Assembly: GCA_934464585.1 (NCBI GenBank)
Contig: CAKSJY010000005.1
Span: 1-64,000, forward strand
DNA: 64,000 nucleotides
Direction of reading: 5' to 3'
From: an uncultured Eubacteriales bacterium
GTDB lineage: Bacteria; Bacillota; Clostridia; Oscillospirales; Acutalibacteraceae
The position numbers and the translations under genes were made by a program. Positions within the stretch are counted from its first letter, which is position 1. Every line of letters starts with the position of its first letter. This document shows, in pieces, positions 8,629 to 18,233 of this stretch. The notes beneath the pieces are model-generated. The model did no database searches. It was not told where the DNA came from and saw nothing but the letters and a program-made list of their open reading frames with translations.

Positions 8629-10976
8629 TATATTTTCTCCAAATTACCTTTTCCGGTTCCAAGTGAATGTTTAACTCTGTCTTGGACTTCGGCATATTTA
8701 GCATTGTTAAATCTATCAAGTGTTCCTACAAGATATCCTGTTATTCTTCTTATTCTTTCAAAATCAGGATTACCATCACCTTCATGTCTTCCACACTTAG
8801 GGCAAACATCGTTTATTATGCCTGTAAATCCACAAACAGGGTCACGATCGATAGGATGGTTTATAGAGCCATATCCAATACCTGATTCTTTCATACATCT
8901 TACAACCTGTTCAAAAGCCTCTAGGTTGTTCGAAACGTCTCCATCTAATTCAACATATGAAATATGTCCACCGTTTGTAAGTGTATGATATGGAGCCTCT
9001 AGTTTTATCTTATCATATGCTGAAATACTATAATAAACTGGAATATGGAAGGAGTTAGTGTAATATTCACGGTCAGTAACACCCTCTATTTCTCCATATC
9101 TCTTTTTATCCAATCTAACAAATCTACCCGACAAGCCTTCTGCTGGAGTTGCAATCAAGGAGAAATTAAGTCCGTACTGCTTTGTTGCCATATCCATACG
9201 TTTTCTCATGTACGAAATTATTTCAAGACCTAATTTTTGTGATTCCATGCTTTCGCCATGGTGTTTACCTGTTAAAGACTTCAAACATTCAGCTAATCCG
9301 ATAAATCCCATTGTTAATGTTCCGTGTTTTAAAACTTCACGTATTTCATCATTGGCTGAAAGCTTATCTGAATCTATCCATATACCCTGACCCATCAAAA
9401 ATGGAAAATTTCTAACTAATTTGCGAGCTTGCAATTCGAAACGAGCTAAAAGTTGATCAATTACCAAGTCAATTTTTTCATCAAGTTTTTCATAGAATAA
9501 TGGTATATCATGCTTACTTTCTATCGCTAATCTTGGTAAGTTTACAGATGTAAAGCTCAAATTACCTCTACCATTTACAATTTCTCTTGATGGATCGTAA
9601 CTATTAGCAACAACACGAGTTCTACAACCCATATAAGCAACCTCTGTTTCAGGATGTCCGGGTTTATAGTATATACTGTTAAATGGAGCATCAATAAATG
9701 AGAAGTTAGGGAATAACCTTTTTGCACTTACTCTACATGCTAACTTAAATAAATCATAGTTTGGATCTTCATGATTAAAGTTTACGCCTTCTTTAACCTT
9801 AAATATATGTATTGGGAAAATGGCTGTTTCATTGTTGCCTAGGCCTGCTTCTGTTGCTAAAAGGATGTTTTTAATTACTAGCCTACCTTCAGCAGAAGTA
9901 TCAGTTCCATAGTTAAGCGAACTAAATGGAACCTGTGCACCGGCTCTTGAGTGCATAGTATTTAAGTTATGTATAAGAGCCTCCATAGCTTGATATGTAC
10001 GTCTGTCTGTTTCAGAATAAGCATGCTTAATTGCAAACTTTTGCAATTTCTTTGCCATACTTTTGCCAAACATAGAAGTTAGTATATTAAGTTCTTCTGA
10101 TAGATACTTTTCATCACTAGATAGCTTCGGCATAGAGGAACTTTTAGCAGAAGCTTTATTTATAATATCCTCTGCGATTTCTTTAGGATTTTCAACATCC
10201 ATCAAAAGTTCTATTGCTCTCTCCAAATTCTCTTTATATAATCTTTTATATGTTTTAGCTACACCCTTAGACATGTCATAATCAAAGTTAGGAATACTTT
10301 GACCACCGTGCTGGTCATTTTGGTTTGCTTGAATTGCTATACAAGCCAATGCACTATAGCTTGCTATGTCGTTAGGTTCTCTTAGAAAGCCATGTCCTGT
10401 TGAAAAACCATTTGAAAATAGTTTATTCAAATCTATCTGACAACAAGTAGTTGTAAGAGTTAAAAAGTCTAAATCATGAATATGTATATCGCCTTCTCTA
10501 TGGGCCTTTGCATGTTCAGGCTTTAGAAAATACATTTCATAAAACTGTTTTGCACCTTCTGAACCATATTTTAGCATAGTACCCATAGCTGTATCGCCAT
10601 CAATATTAGCATTTTCTCTTTTAACATCATTATCCTTTGCCGGCTTAAATGTTAAGTCTTCATATATTTTCATCAATTTGGTATTCATTTCTCTAATACG
10701 GGTTCTCTCTGCACGATAGAGTATATACTCCTTTGCTGTACGAGAATGACCTTCTTTAACCAAAACCTTTTCTACAATATCTTGTATTTGCTCTACTGTT
10801 GGAGGTGTCTCTGAATCTAGATCATTAAGTTTATCCGCTACCTTTTGAGCAAGTTCACGAGCCGTTACTTCGTCGCTTCCACCAACCTTCTGAGCGGCTT
10901 TATATATAGCATTCGATATTTTGTTAATATCAAATAAGACAGTTCTTCCATCTCTTTTGATTATATTATTTGTCAT
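8628..10976 (-). CDS. nrdD: Anaerobic ribonucleoside-triphosphate reductase
   Basis: Class III ribonucleotide reductase, making deoxyribonucleoside triphosphates without oxygen. The 782 residues include an N-terminal ATP-cone (1-95; KRDGRTVLFDINKISNAIYK), which confers allosteric control by ATP/dATP. The catalytic barrel carries HIHDLDF and DQHGGQSIPNFDYD. A C-terminal zinc site follows (CGFTGIINDVCPKCGRHEGD), and then the glycyl-radical segment RRITGYLVGTLDRFN. It is the first gene of nrdDG. A promoter with a probable NrdR box lies just upstream. Confidence 0.98.
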   Translation of the reverse strand: MTNNIIKRDGRTVLFDINKISNAIYKAAQKVGGSDEVTARELAQKVADKLNDLDSETPPTVEQIQDIVEKVLVKEGHSRTAKEYILYRAERTRIREMNTKLMKIYEDLTFKPAKDNDVKRENANIDGDTAMGTMLKYGSEGAKQFYEMYFLKPEHAKAHREGDIHIHDLDFLTLTTTCCQIDLNKLFSNGFSTGHGFLREPNDIASYSALACIAIQANQNDQHGGQSIPNFDYDMSKGVAKTYKRLYKENLERAIELLMDVENPKEIAEDIINKASAKSSSMPKLSSDEKYLSEELNILTSMFGKSMAKKLQKFAIKHAYSETDRRTYQAMEALIHNLNTMHSRAGAQVPFSSLNYGTDTSAEGRLVIKNILLATEAGLGNNETAIFPIHIFKVKEGVNFNHEDPNYDLFKLACRVSAKRLFPNFSFIDAPFNSIYYKPGHPETEVAYMGCRTRVVANSYDPSREIVNGRGNLSFTSVNLPRLAIESKHDIPLFYEKLDEKIDLVIDQLLARFELQARKLVRNFPFLMGQGIWIDSDKLSANDEIREVLKHGTLTMGFIGLAECLKSLTGKHHGESMESQKLGLEIISYMRKRMDMATKQYGLNFSLIATPAEGLSGRFVRLDKKRYGEIEGVTDREYYTNSFHIPVYYSISAYDKIKLEAPYHTLTNGGHISYVELDGDVSNNLEAFEQVVRCMKESGIGYGSINHPIDRDPVCGFTGIINDVCPKCGRHEGDGNPDFERIRRITGYLVGTLDRFNNAKYAEVQDRVKHSLGTGKGNLEKI

Positions 10977-11032
10977 TGTGTATCCCCCTATTAAAATACA
11001 ATATCTTGCGATACAGTTGCATTGTATATACT

Positions 11033-11061
11033 ATTTTACACCACATATAGTTACATGTCAA
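11033..11061 (-). promoter_or_regulatory. nrdDG promoter with a probable NrdR box in its spacer
   Basis: On the minus strand TTGACA (11056-11061) is separated by 17 bases from TAAAAT (11033-11038). The spacer holds TAACTATATGTGGTGT (11038-11053), which agrees with the NrdR consensus acaCwAtATaTwGtgt at 12 of 16 positions when read on the plus strand. A weaker copy (GCATTGTATATACTAT, 11019-11034) overlaps the -10. The two are 19 bases apart centre to centre, not the usual 31-32, so the second is doubtful. Binding here would block RNA polymerase. Confidence 0.5.
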
Positions 11062-11176
11062 CCAACACACATATAAATATATCTTTATTTTTACGACAAA
11101 AGCATCACTTATAAAACATTATTATATATACTAATTTGCACTTATCGCAATATTATGTTACTTTTGTACACCCCGA

Positions 11177-11755
11177 TTATTCTCCTATTGTGCAAATGGT
11201 TTTAGATAGAAATTTTGCCTCATAGTAATTATGTGTAATTAGTAGAATTATCGTGGATTTAGTCATATCTTTAATAATATTCATAACAACATTCTTAGTT
11301 TGCATGTCAAGACCCGTAAATGGTTCGTCTAAAAGAAGAACATCTGCCTTATGTGCAAGTGCTCTTGCAATACTTACACGACGTTGCATTCCTCCACTAA
11401 GACTACAAGGCTTTTTATCTGCAACTTCACCTAACATTAACTTTTCAAGCCAAAATAAAGCCTCTTCATCTTTATATTTTGAATCTATTGCTAATTTAAC
11501 ATTTTCTTTTGCACTTAACCATGGAATTAAGCGATTTTCCTGAAATACATAAGATATTTTTTTATCTTCTATACCTATAATTTTTCCCTTATCCGGTTTA
11601 ATAATCCCCGCTACCATATTCATAATCGTGGTTTTCCCACTACCTGATTTACCCCATAAACATACAACATTGTTTTCAGGTAGTGTTAGAGAAAATTTAT
11701 CTACTATTTTACATTCACCAAACGACTTAGATATATTGTCAATTATGATAGGCAT
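11177..11755 (-). CDS. ABC importer ATPase, SsuB/TauB-like
   Basis: ATP-hydrolysing subunit of a three-gene importer. The 192-residue protein has Walker A GKSGSGKTT (residues 34-42), a Q-loop in the FQENRLIPWLSAKENV context typical of the nitrate/sulfonate/taurine class, signature LSGGMQRR, Walker B VLLLDEPFTG, and an H-loop in LLITHNYYEA. It is shorter than the usual 240-260 residues, lacking the C-terminal tail. The ATG follows the permease stop by four bases. Substrate is not deducible from the sequence. Confidence 0.9.
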   Translation of the reverse strand: MPIIIDNISKSFGECKIVDKFSLTLPENNVVCLWGKSGSGKTTIMNMVAGIIKPDKGKIIGIEDKKISYVFQENRLIPWLSAKENVKLAIDSKYKDEEALFWLEKLMLGEVADKKPCSLSGGMQRRVSIARALAHKADVLLLDEPFTGLDMQTKNVVMNIIKDMTKSTIILLITHNYYEAKFLSKTICTIGE

Positions 11756-11759
11756 TTAC

Positions 11760-12467
11760 TCACTCCGATACATCATATTTTGAAATTAAAACCTTCATAA
11801 GCCTGTCCATTAAATGTTCAATTAATAAACTTAACAGAACAACAACAATTGTCCATGAAAACAATTGTGACGTTTCAAGATATATTTTAGATTGATATAT
11901 CATAGACCCTATCGACATTTTAGTGTTAGCAATAACCTCGGCAGCTATTGAGGACTTCCATGCAAAGCCTATCCCAATATTACAAGCTGCTGCAAAATAC
12001 GGAATAATCGACGGGATTATAATTTTAGTAATTTTCCTTAATTTTGAAACTCCAAATACATTCGCCATCTCTATTAGACTTTTATCAACATTTTTAAAAC
12101 CATTTCTTAAATTTATCCATATTACTGGTGTAACCATTAAGAAAGAGACAAAACTCGGAACACTCTTAGATGGTATCCATACCAACACTAAAATAATAAA
12201 AGATGCCACAGGAGTGGCTTTAATAATATGAAGAATCGGCGAGAAAAGCATATCAATAAACCTAATTTTATATGTAATAAATGCCATAAAGGCTCCAACT
12301 ATAACTGCTCCAACAAATCCGATTATAATTTTAATAGTTGAATATACAACTGTTAGCCAAAATTCATCTTGAAATACCAAGTATAACAGGTCATTAAACA
12401 CCATAACAGGCGAAGGTAAAAGGATTTCCTTATTTATACAAAGAGAGGTGATTTGCCATAAAACCAA
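11760..12467 (-). CDS. ABC importer permease, SsuC/TauC-like
   Basis: Membrane subunit of the same importer; the 235 residues contain about six transmembrane helices. The EAA-type coupling loop is seen as LIEMANVFGVSKLRKITKII near residue 140. The annotated start is a TTG at 12467, but the frame stays open upstream. There it encodes a hydrophobic run (KHFCVILFWLVLWQITSL) that looks like the missing N-terminal half of helix 1. No ATG, GTG or TTG precedes that run, so the true start may be non-canonical or coupled to the upstream gene. Function as a binding-protein-dependent permease is clear. Confidence 0.85.
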   Translation of the reverse strand: MVLWQITSLCINKEILLPSPVMVFNDLLYLVFQDEFWLTVVYSTIKIIIGFVGAVIVGAFMAFITYKIRFIDMLFSPILHIIKATPVASFIILVLVWIPSKSVPSFVSFLMVTPVIWINLRNGFKNVDKSLIEMANVFGVSKLRKITKIIIPSIIPYFAAACNIGIGFAWKSSIAAEVIANTKMSIGSMIYQSKIYLETSQLFSWTIVVVLLSLLIEHLMDRLMKVLISKYDVSE

Positions 12468-12504
12468 CCAAAAAAGTATAACACAAAAATGCTTTATCGC
12501 AGAT

Positions 12505-13494
12505 TTACCCTTCGTAGTAAAACTCTTTATCAGGAAGCACCCCTCCTATAGATTTAGGATCATAACCATAAAGCACTTTAAAAAATTCGTCTGTTTTATT
12601 TATCATATTATCCGAAGTAATATAAACCATGCCACAACTCGGAATTGAAAGTTTAGCAACATCATATGGCATAATCCCATATTTATCTGCCAACACTGCT
12701 GTGGATTCAATATCAGAATTTGCAAAACTTACGGATCCTTCATAGTCCGATAAAAAATCATTTAAAGCCTCTTTATTATTTTCTATAAACTCATTTCTCG
12801 CTACCAAGCATCCCATGGCAAGAATACTACCGTTATCAGAAATTTTTTCCCATTCCTCATTAATATCTAATACCTTTGATATATTTTCGCCATACATAAC
12901 AGCTTGTGTTGCAAATGGTTCCGGTAACACGGCTGTTTCAATTTGGCCGGCTAAAAGCAATGTTAAAACCTCTGAATGATTTGACTTGTATTCGATATTA
13001 ACATCATCCTTAGATATATTATTTTTTTCTAATAGATATTGAAGCACATACTCAGGAGTGGAACCCTTTCCTGCCATATATAATTTATTTCCTTTTAATT
13101 TTTCAAAGGAATTTATATTCTCGTTTGTTGATACAACATATAGTGTACCTAATGTATTAACATTTAGCATTTTTATACTGTGATTAGTTTTTGCATACAA
13201 AGATGCTGCCATATTAGTTGGTAATGCTGCTATATCAATCTCATTATTAGAAAGCTTTGCAGCTATTTCTGATGGTTCGTTATATAAAGAAATACTATTT
13301 ATTGTCTTTGCTGAATTATCTTCACTGTTTTGCATTAATTTAAGCATTCCTATACCAGTAGGTCCCTTAAGCACCGCAACATTAATCTTTTCATTTTGAG
13401 TATTATAGTCATTACTTTCCGAAATCCTACATCCACTAAATATACAACATATCATTAAAAACACAGCAATACAACTAATATACTTATTTTTCAT
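12505..13494 (-). CDS. ABC importer substrate-binding lipoprotein
   Basis: Extracytoplasmic binding protein of the importer, 329 residues. A signal peptide with a lipobox (MICCIFSGC, residues 14-22) indicates lipid anchoring at Cys22. The body is a type 2 periplasmic-binding fold of the SsuA/NMT1 kind: VAVLKGPTGIGMLKLMQ, EIDIAALPTNMAA, LKGNKLYMAGKGSTPEYVLQ and a TAVLPEPFA hinge segment. It is the first gene of the three-gene transporter. The ligand could be a small sulfonate, a nitrate-like anion or a thiamine precursor; the sequence does not decide. Confidence 0.88.
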   Translation of the reverse strand: MKNKYISCIAVFLMICCIFSGCRISESNDYNTQNEKINVAVLKGPTGIGMLKLMQNSEDNSAKTINSISLYNEPSEIAAKLSNNEIDIAALPTNMAASLYAKTNHSIKMLNVNTLGTLYVVSTNENINSFEKLKGNKLYMAGKGSTPEYVLQYLLEKNNISKDDVNIEYKSNHSEVLTLLLAGQIETAVLPEPFATQAVMYGENISKVLDINEEWEKISDNGSILAMGCLVARNEFIENNKEALNDFLSDYEGSVSFANSDIESTAVLADKYGIMPYDVAKLSIPSCGMVYITSDNMINKTDEFFKVLYGYDPKSIGGVLPDKEFYYEG

Positions 13495-13710
13495 ATTATA
13501 TTCCCTTCATTTATACTAGAACATTCCTGCTTAGTTGTAGCATAATCTAAAAATAAAATTATGTACCAAATCATATCATTTGCACCTAATACAACAAGCT
13601 TATAAATAACTACATACAGTATGTACTTGTTAACTTAATTAGGCTATTTCTTAAATTCATTTATATTGTATGCTACATGGCAAATTTGTTAGTTTTTAAA
13701 GCCAATAAAA

Positions 13711-13737
13711 AGCCCCTTCGGGAAATCCGAAAGAGCT
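13711..13737 (-). terminator. Intrinsic terminator after the CD1247-like gene
   Basis: On the minus strand AGCTCTTTCGG / CCGAAGGGGCT (with G-U pairs) form a stem around a 4-5-base loop, followed by TTTTTATT. Confidence 0.75.
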
Positions 13738-13762
13738 TCTTATGTTTTAATTAATATAAAGA

Positions 13763-14197
13763 TTAGTGACAGCCGCAGGAGTCTCCTTCAGTACAATCAC
13801 ATTCTGAGCCACAGTCACAGCCCTCTTCACAAATGTCATCTAAATCAAATTCAAGACTTTCTCCACAATTAGGACATTCTATTTGACCATCTAGAAGCAT
13901 TTCTTCTGAAAGACTAATTGTTTCATTACAGGTCGGACAAGTTACTTCATAGAAAAAGTCTTCATCATCCTCTAAACCTTCATAAAAGTCTTGCTCTAAT
14001 GAATCTAAATCTTCATCAATTGCGTCAACTTGATCACAAATGTCATCATAACCCTCTTCAAGATCTGAAATGGATAGTGCAAGATCTTCTAAAGCATCTA
14101 TTATAGCACACATCAATTTGCCTTCTTTTTTATCTTTGTCAATTTCCATCCCTTCAGCCAATCCTTTGACAAAGGCCACCTTTTCAGTAATATTCAT
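13763..14197 (-). CDS. CD1247-type acidic zinc-ribbon protein
   Basis: A 144-residue, strongly acidic protein. The N-terminal segment (NITEKVAFVKGLAEGMEIDK... through LDSLEQD) is a helical domain of the family found in Clostridium difficile CD1247 and conserved across Clostridia. A zinc ribbon follows (CPTCNETIS ... CPNCGESLEF, residues about 90-120), and the last 20 residues are Cys-rich (EGCDCGSECDCTEGDSCGCH). No function is established. Location next to efp suggests a link with translation or general stress, but that is inference. Confidence 0.75.
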   Translation of the reverse strand: MNITEKVAFVKGLAEGMEIDKDKKEGKLMCAIIDALEDLALSISDLEEGYDDICDQVDAIDEDLDSLEQDFYEGLEDDEDFFYEVTCPTCNETISLSEEMLLDGQIECPNCGESLEFDLDDICEEGCDCGSECDCTEGDSCGCH

Positions 14198-14238
14198 AAA
14201 CTTGTACCTCCTTAAATTTATATAATACAGAAAAAAGC

Positions 14239-14796
14239 TTATGCTCTTTCCATGTATTCACCAGTTCTTGTATCTATTCTTATTAGTTCGCCTTCTTCTA
14301 TAAATAGAGGAACCTTAATTTCAGCACCTGTTTCAAGTTTTGCAGGTTTTGTTGCGTTAGTTGCAGTGTCTCCTTTAAATCCTGGATCTGTTTCTGTTAC
14401 AACAAGTTCTACAAATAACGGCGGTTCAACTCCAAAAACACTACCCTTATAAGATAATACCTTACAAACCATGTTTTCTTTTACAAACTTAAAGTTATCA
14501 CCTAAAACATCTGCTCCTATAGGAGTTTGTTCATAAGTTTCATTGTCCATGAAATAATATAGATCTCCATCACTATATAGATATTCCATGTCCTTTCTTT
14601 CAATAAACGCAGTAGGATACTTATCGTTTGGATTGAAAGTTCTTTCAGTTACTGCTCCTGATATAACATTTCTTATTTTAGCACGAACAAAAGCTGCACC
14701 TTTTCCTGGTTTTACATGCTGAAACTCTATTATAGAAAAAACATTGCCATCCATTTCAAAAGTTATGCCATTTCTAAAATCTCCTGCTGATATCAT
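14239..14796 (-). CDS. efp: Elongation factor P
   Basis: EF-P relieves ribosome stalling at polyproline stretches. The 185-residue product has the three-barrel EF-P architecture. The N-terminal KOW-like domain holds the modifiable loop [14 protein letters not shown] with Lys near residue 32. The C-terminal signature [29 protein letters not shown] has the standard spacing. It follows pepP, with 82 bases between the genes, in the conserved aroQ-pepP-efp order. Confidence 0.98.
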   Translation of the reverse strand: MISAGDFRNGITFEMDGNVFSIIEFQHVKPGKGAAFVRAKIRNVISGAVTERTFNPNDKYPTAFIERKDMEYLYSDGDLYYFMDNETYEQTPIGADVLGDNFKFVKENMVCKVLSYKGSVFGVEPPLFVELVVTETDPGFKGDTATNATKPAKLETGAEIKVPLFIEEGELIRIDTRTGEYMERA

Positions 14797-14878
14797 TTAT
14801 CTTATCCCCCAATATAAAAATCTACATTTGTAATTTTATCTTAAAATAAAGAATTTTTCAAGATATATTTTTCTATTT

Positions 14879-15964
14879 TTACAACTCTATTAAGTTCTTT
14901 TCCATTTGTGTTATATTTTCACAACCATTTTCTTTAACAATAAGCATATCTTCTATACGAATACCAAATTTATTTGGTAAATATATTCCCGGTTCTACCG
15001 TTATAATCATATTAGATTCAAGTATTGTAGAACTTCTCGGAGAAACTGACGGTGCTTCATGAATTTGTACACCTACACCATGGCCGGTTGCATGGCCAAA
15101 AAATCCTTTATATCCAGCTTCATAGATATAATTTCTTGCACAAAGATCTACTTTATCGCAACTTATTCTGGAATGTACCATATCAATAGCACGTTTTTGA
15201 GCTTCCAATACAGTATTATATACCTGTCTTTGCTCTTCATTTGCCTTACCCAGACATAGTGTCCTTGTCATGTCGCTGTTATATCCATTATACCTAGCAC
15301 CTATGTCGAAAGTTATCAAATCTCCACAAACAACTTTTTTATCTCCAGGTACACCATGAGGCAATGAACTATTCTTTCCTGAAACAACTATTAAATCGAA
15401 AGCTACAGCCTCTGCGCCCTGCTTTCTCATTAAAAATTCTATTTCTAAAGCTATTTCACGTTCAGTCATACCGGGTCTTAGATTTTCTATTACCTTATTT
15501 AGCGACAATTCAGATATTTCTTGTGCTTTTTTTATTAAAGATATTTCCTCATCTGATTTTATTATCCGTGTTTGCTTTATATAATAATCAAGTTTATCGT
15601 TAAAAACCGGATTTACTCCAAGCTCCTTTAGAATACTTTCAAAAAAGGCTGCATCCTTAAGTGTTAAAAGTTCATTTTCAAAAGCCACCGATTTAATATT
15701 ATTATTTTTCAAGATTTGTCCAAGGGAATTCGAAAGACTTTCAAATAAAACTGCCTCTATGTCACTTACCTGCTGACGTGCAGCTTCTATATATCTAAAG
15801 TCAAGCAACAAATATGAATTTTCTTTTGTTATGAGCAACATACCATCCGATGAGTCAAAATTTGTAAAATAGCGTCTATTTATACTACTTGTAATCAAAA
15901 CAGCATCTACTATATCGTTACCCAGAAGCATTGATTGTCTCAAATTATCAATTCTATTATTCAA
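14879..15964 (-). CDS. pepP: Xaa-Pro aminopeptidase family metallopeptidase
   Basis: Predicted to remove N-terminal residues preceding proline. The 361 residues comprise a creatinase-like N-domain (1-125) and a pita-bread M24 catalytic domain. Metal ligands are visible: two Asp in FDIGARYNGYNSDMTR, His in GHATGHGVGVQIHE, Glu in TVEPGIYLP and Glu in GIRIEDML. It lies between aroQ and efp, as in many Firmicutes (B. subtilis yqhT). No signal peptide, so cytoplasmic. Confidence 0.94.
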   Translation of the reverse strand: MNNRIDNLRQSMLLGNDIVDAVLITSSINRRYFTNFDSSDGMLLITKENSYLLLDFRYIEAARQQVSDIEAVLFESLSNSLGQILKNNNIKSVAFENELLTLKDAAFFESILKELGVNPVFNDKLDYYIKQTRIIKSDEEISLIKKAQEISELSLNKVIENLRPGMTEREIALEIEFLMRKQGAEAVAFDLIVVSGKNSSLPHGVPGDKKVVCGDLITFDIGARYNGYNSDMTRTLCLGKANEEQRQVYNTVLEAQKRAIDMVHSRISCDKVDLCARNYIYEAGYKGFFGHATGHGVGVQIHEAPSVSPRSSTILESNMIITVEPGIYLPNKFGIRIEDMLIVKENGCENITQMEKNLIEL

Positions 15965-15979
15965 TCTATCACCCTATTT

Positions 15980-16414
15980 TTAAATTAAGTCTTTTAAAGC
16001 CTCAAAGCCTAAAAAATAACCATTTTTGCCAAAACCAACAATCTGGCCTGCACACACATCAGATATAACAGATTTACATCTAAATTCTTCTCTTGCGTAT
16101 ATATTTGACATATGAACTTCAACAAAAGGAATTCTCACAGCAGAAATAGCATCTCTAAGTGCATAGCTATAATGAGTAAGAGCTCCTGCATTTATAACTA
16201 CGCCATCAAAATTATCTTTAGCCTCATGTATCTTATCTATTAACGCGCCTTCCCAATTCGATTGAAATACTTCTGCATCTATTCCTATATTATCTGCATA
16301 TGATAAAATTTGCGTTTCTATACTTTTTGCAGTTTCAACTCCATAAATACTTTTTTCTCTTACACCAATCATATTTAAGTTGGGACCTAAAAGCACAAGA
16401 ACTTTTTTTCTCAT
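15980..16414 (-). CDS. aroQ: 3-dehydroquinate dehydratase, type II
   Basis: Third step of the shikimate pathway. At 144 residues it is the dodecameric type II enzyme: VLLGPNLNMIGVREKSIYG at the N-terminus carries the Asn and the catalytic Tyr loop, VINAGALTHYSYALRDAI the substrate site, PFVEVHMSNIYAREEFR the His-containing strand. The usual GAYTHTS is GALTHYS here, a mild variation. It is followed 15 bases later by pepP. Confidence 0.96.
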   Translation of the reverse strand: MRKKVLVLLGPNLNMIGVREKSIYGVETAKSIETQILSYADNIGIDAEVFQSNWEGALIDKIHEAKDNFDGVVINAGALTHYSYALRDAISAVRIPFVEVHMSNIYAREEFRCKSVISDVCAGQIVGFGKNGYFLGFEALKDLI

Positions 16415-16439
16415 TCTATCACCTTAACTTTTAAAGTAT

Positions 16440-16940
16440 TTAGTTTTTAGATTGACCTTTTTTAATTTTTTCTCTAATAGACTTTTCAAGTAAGCGCTTA
16501 ATTTTCATTCCGTTTGTTTCATCTATTTGAGTAGGTTCCAATAATATTGATTTTGCCCCAAGCAAGTTAGCGCCTAATATGTCTGTAAATATTTGATCTC
16601 CTATAATTACTGCATTTTTTCTGCTTTCTCCAAACATTTTCAATGCTTTATTAAAGCCAAAAGGAAATGGCTTCATTGCCAAAGCAACATATTTCAATCC
16701 AAGAGATTTAGCAAATGCAGATACTCTTTTATCGAAATTATTTGAAACTATAACAACCTTAAAATCATTTTTTATATTATTCAGCCAATCAGTTACTCCA
16801 TCATAAGGGCTGGATGATTTAGCATGGGCTAATGTATTATCTACATCTAGCAAAAGCAACGAAATATCAAGGCTTTTTAATATATCTTTCGACACATCTG
16901 TTATACCATTTAGCAATATATTAGGTCTAAAAATCGACAT
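16440..16940 (-). CDS. yqeG: YqeG family HAD phosphatase
   Basis: HAD superfamily class IIIA phosphatase of unknown substrate, related to mitochondrial phosphatidylglycerophosphate phosphatase. The 166 residues show motif I LLLDVDNTLAH (nucleophile Asp), motif II VIVSNN, and motif III KPFPFGFNKAL with GDQIFTDILGAN. The start is the ATG at 16940 with GGAG eight bases upstream; a TTG two codons earlier is less likely. In Firmicutes yqeG usually sits near shikimate or ribosome-assembly genes. Confidence 0.92.
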   Translation of the reverse strand: MSIFRPNILLNGITDVSKDILKSLDISLLLLDVDNTLAHAKSSSPYDGVTDWLNNIKNDFKVVIVSNNFDKRVSAFAKSLGLKYVALAMKPFPFGFNKALKMFGESRKNAVIIGDQIFTDILGANLLGAKSILLEPTQIDETNGMKIKRLLEKSIREKIKKGQSKN

Positions 16941-17041
16941 ATACAAATCTCCATATTTAAATTATACAAATTAAATGCATACTAAACATCTTATTCAATT
17001 AATACGCATCTCATTATTTTTCTCTTAAAATTATGATAATA

Positions 17042-17077
17042 TCAAAAAAAGCAGGCAATCAAGCCCGCTTTTTTTGA
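17042..17077. terminator. Bidirectional intrinsic terminator after rpsU
   Basis: AAAAAAAGCAGGC / GCCCGCTTTTTTT with flanking TCA/TGA form a long symmetric stem with a 6-base loop, with A and U tracts on both sides. It lies 21 bases past the rpsU stop. Confidence 0.85.
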
Positions 17078-17097
17078 TATTGAACGATAAAAAGCAA

Positions 17098-17274
17098 TTA
17101 TTTGTATTTACGCTTACGTGCCGCTTCTGACTTCTTTTTGCGCTTTACAGAAGGCTTTTCATAAGCTTCTCTCTTTCTAACTTCAGCAATAACGCCTGCT
17201 CGTGCACATTGCTTTTTAAATCTTCTAAGTGCGCTCTCAAGAGTCTCATTATCTTTAATTCTAATCTCAGCCAT
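17098..17274 (-). CDS. rpsU: 30S ribosomal protein S21
   Basis: A short gene of 58 codons. The product starts [19 protein letters not shown], continues [20 protein letters not shown] and ends in a Lys/Arg-rich tail ([15 protein letters not shown]), exactly the S21 pattern. S21 sits on the 30S platform near the anti-Shine-Dalgarno sequence. GGAGGG lies upstream of the ATG. It is monocistronic, flanked by a terminator at 17042-17077. Confidence 0.97.
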   Translation of the reverse strand: MAEIRIKDNETLESALRRFKKQCARAGVIAEVRKREAYEKPSVKRKKKSEAARKRKYK

Positions 17275-17425
17275 TTATTTTCCCTCCCATCCGCCGAAAG
17301 GCAGGGGTGTTGTGTAATACTGTACGAACCATATTATATAACAACACACATATATATGTCAATATATATTATTTCATACATTCGTTATCTTTGATAAATT
17401 TTTAATTTTCTCTACCTTTTTTAGA

Positions 17426-18151
17426 TTATTCATCCAAATTATGCCATACATTTTGTACATCATCATTATCTTCGAGTACATCTAAAAGCTTATACATTTT
17501 AACAAGAGTTTCCTCATCCTCAATTTTAGTATATGTACTTGGAACCATCTCGATTTCTGCAGAAACAAAATTGTATCCTTTTCCCTCTAACGCTTCTCTT
17601 ACAGAGCTAAAGCTTGACGGATCAGTATATATTGTGAAAATTTCTTCATCTGCAACAAAGTCATCTGCTCCAGCTTCAAGGGCATCTTCCATCATGACAT
17701 CTTCAACGATATCTTCTTTTAAAATCGCAATAACACCTTTTTGGGTAAACATAAACGAAACGCATCCCGGTGTTCCCATATTGCCGCCGAATTTATCAAA
17801 ATAGTGCCTTAAATCTCCGGCAGTTCTATTCCTGTTATCCGTTAGTGCTTCTACGATAACAGCAACTCCGCATGGGCCATATCCTTCGTATGTAATATTT
17901 TCATATTTATTTTCATTGCCCTCACCGGCTGCTCTTTTTATAATTCTTTCAATATTATCATTTGGTACGTTATTAGCCTTAGCCTTTGCAATACAATCCT
18001 TTAATTTTGAATTTACTGTCGGATCAGCACTTCCTCCATCACGGACAGCAACAGCTAATTCTCGACCTATTTTGGTAAATATCTTAGCTCTTTGACCATC
18101 AATTTTTTCTTTTTTACGTTTGATGGTACTCCATTTTGAATGGCCGGACAT
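17426..18151 (-). CDS. yebC: YebC/PmpR family protein
   Basis: A 241-residue cytoplasmic protein of the YebC/TACO1 family. Members were described as transcriptional regulators and, more recently, as factors that help translation of difficult stretches. Signatures: [20 protein letters not shown] with the family's GHSKW start, [34 protein letters not shown], and an acidic C-terminus ending [20 protein letters not shown] precedes the ATG. Confidence 0.96.
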   Translation of the reverse strand: MSGHSKWSTIKRKKEKIDGQRAKIFTKIGRELAVAVRDGGSADPTVNSKLKDCIAKAKANNVPNDNIERIIKRAAGEGNENKYENITYEGYGPCGVAVIVEALTDNRNRTAGDLRHYFDKFGGNMGTPGCVSFMFTQKGVIAILKEDIVEDVMMEDALEAGADDFVADEEIFTIYTDPSSFSSVREALEGKGYNFVSAEIEMVPSTYTKIEDEETLVKMYKLLDVLEDNDDVQNVWHNLDE

Positions 18152-18196
18152 ATTATTCCTCCTTAAGTATATTTAAAATAAATTCCCCAAACAAAA

Positions 18197-18216
18197 AGGA
18201 ACCGATTAAGGTTCCT
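18197..18216 (-). terminator. Intrinsic terminator of rpmB
   Basis: AGGAACC / GGTTCCT with a 6-base loop; the minus strand continues TTTTTGTTT. It lies 18 bases past the rpmB stop. Confidence 0.85.
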
Positions 18217-18233
18217 GTAAGTCGTATATTTTT

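Noticed and set aside
11064..11079. Another NrdR box at ACACACATATAAAT
   Set aside because: It shares only the central part of the consensus, and neither its spacing to the other boxes nor its flanks fit.
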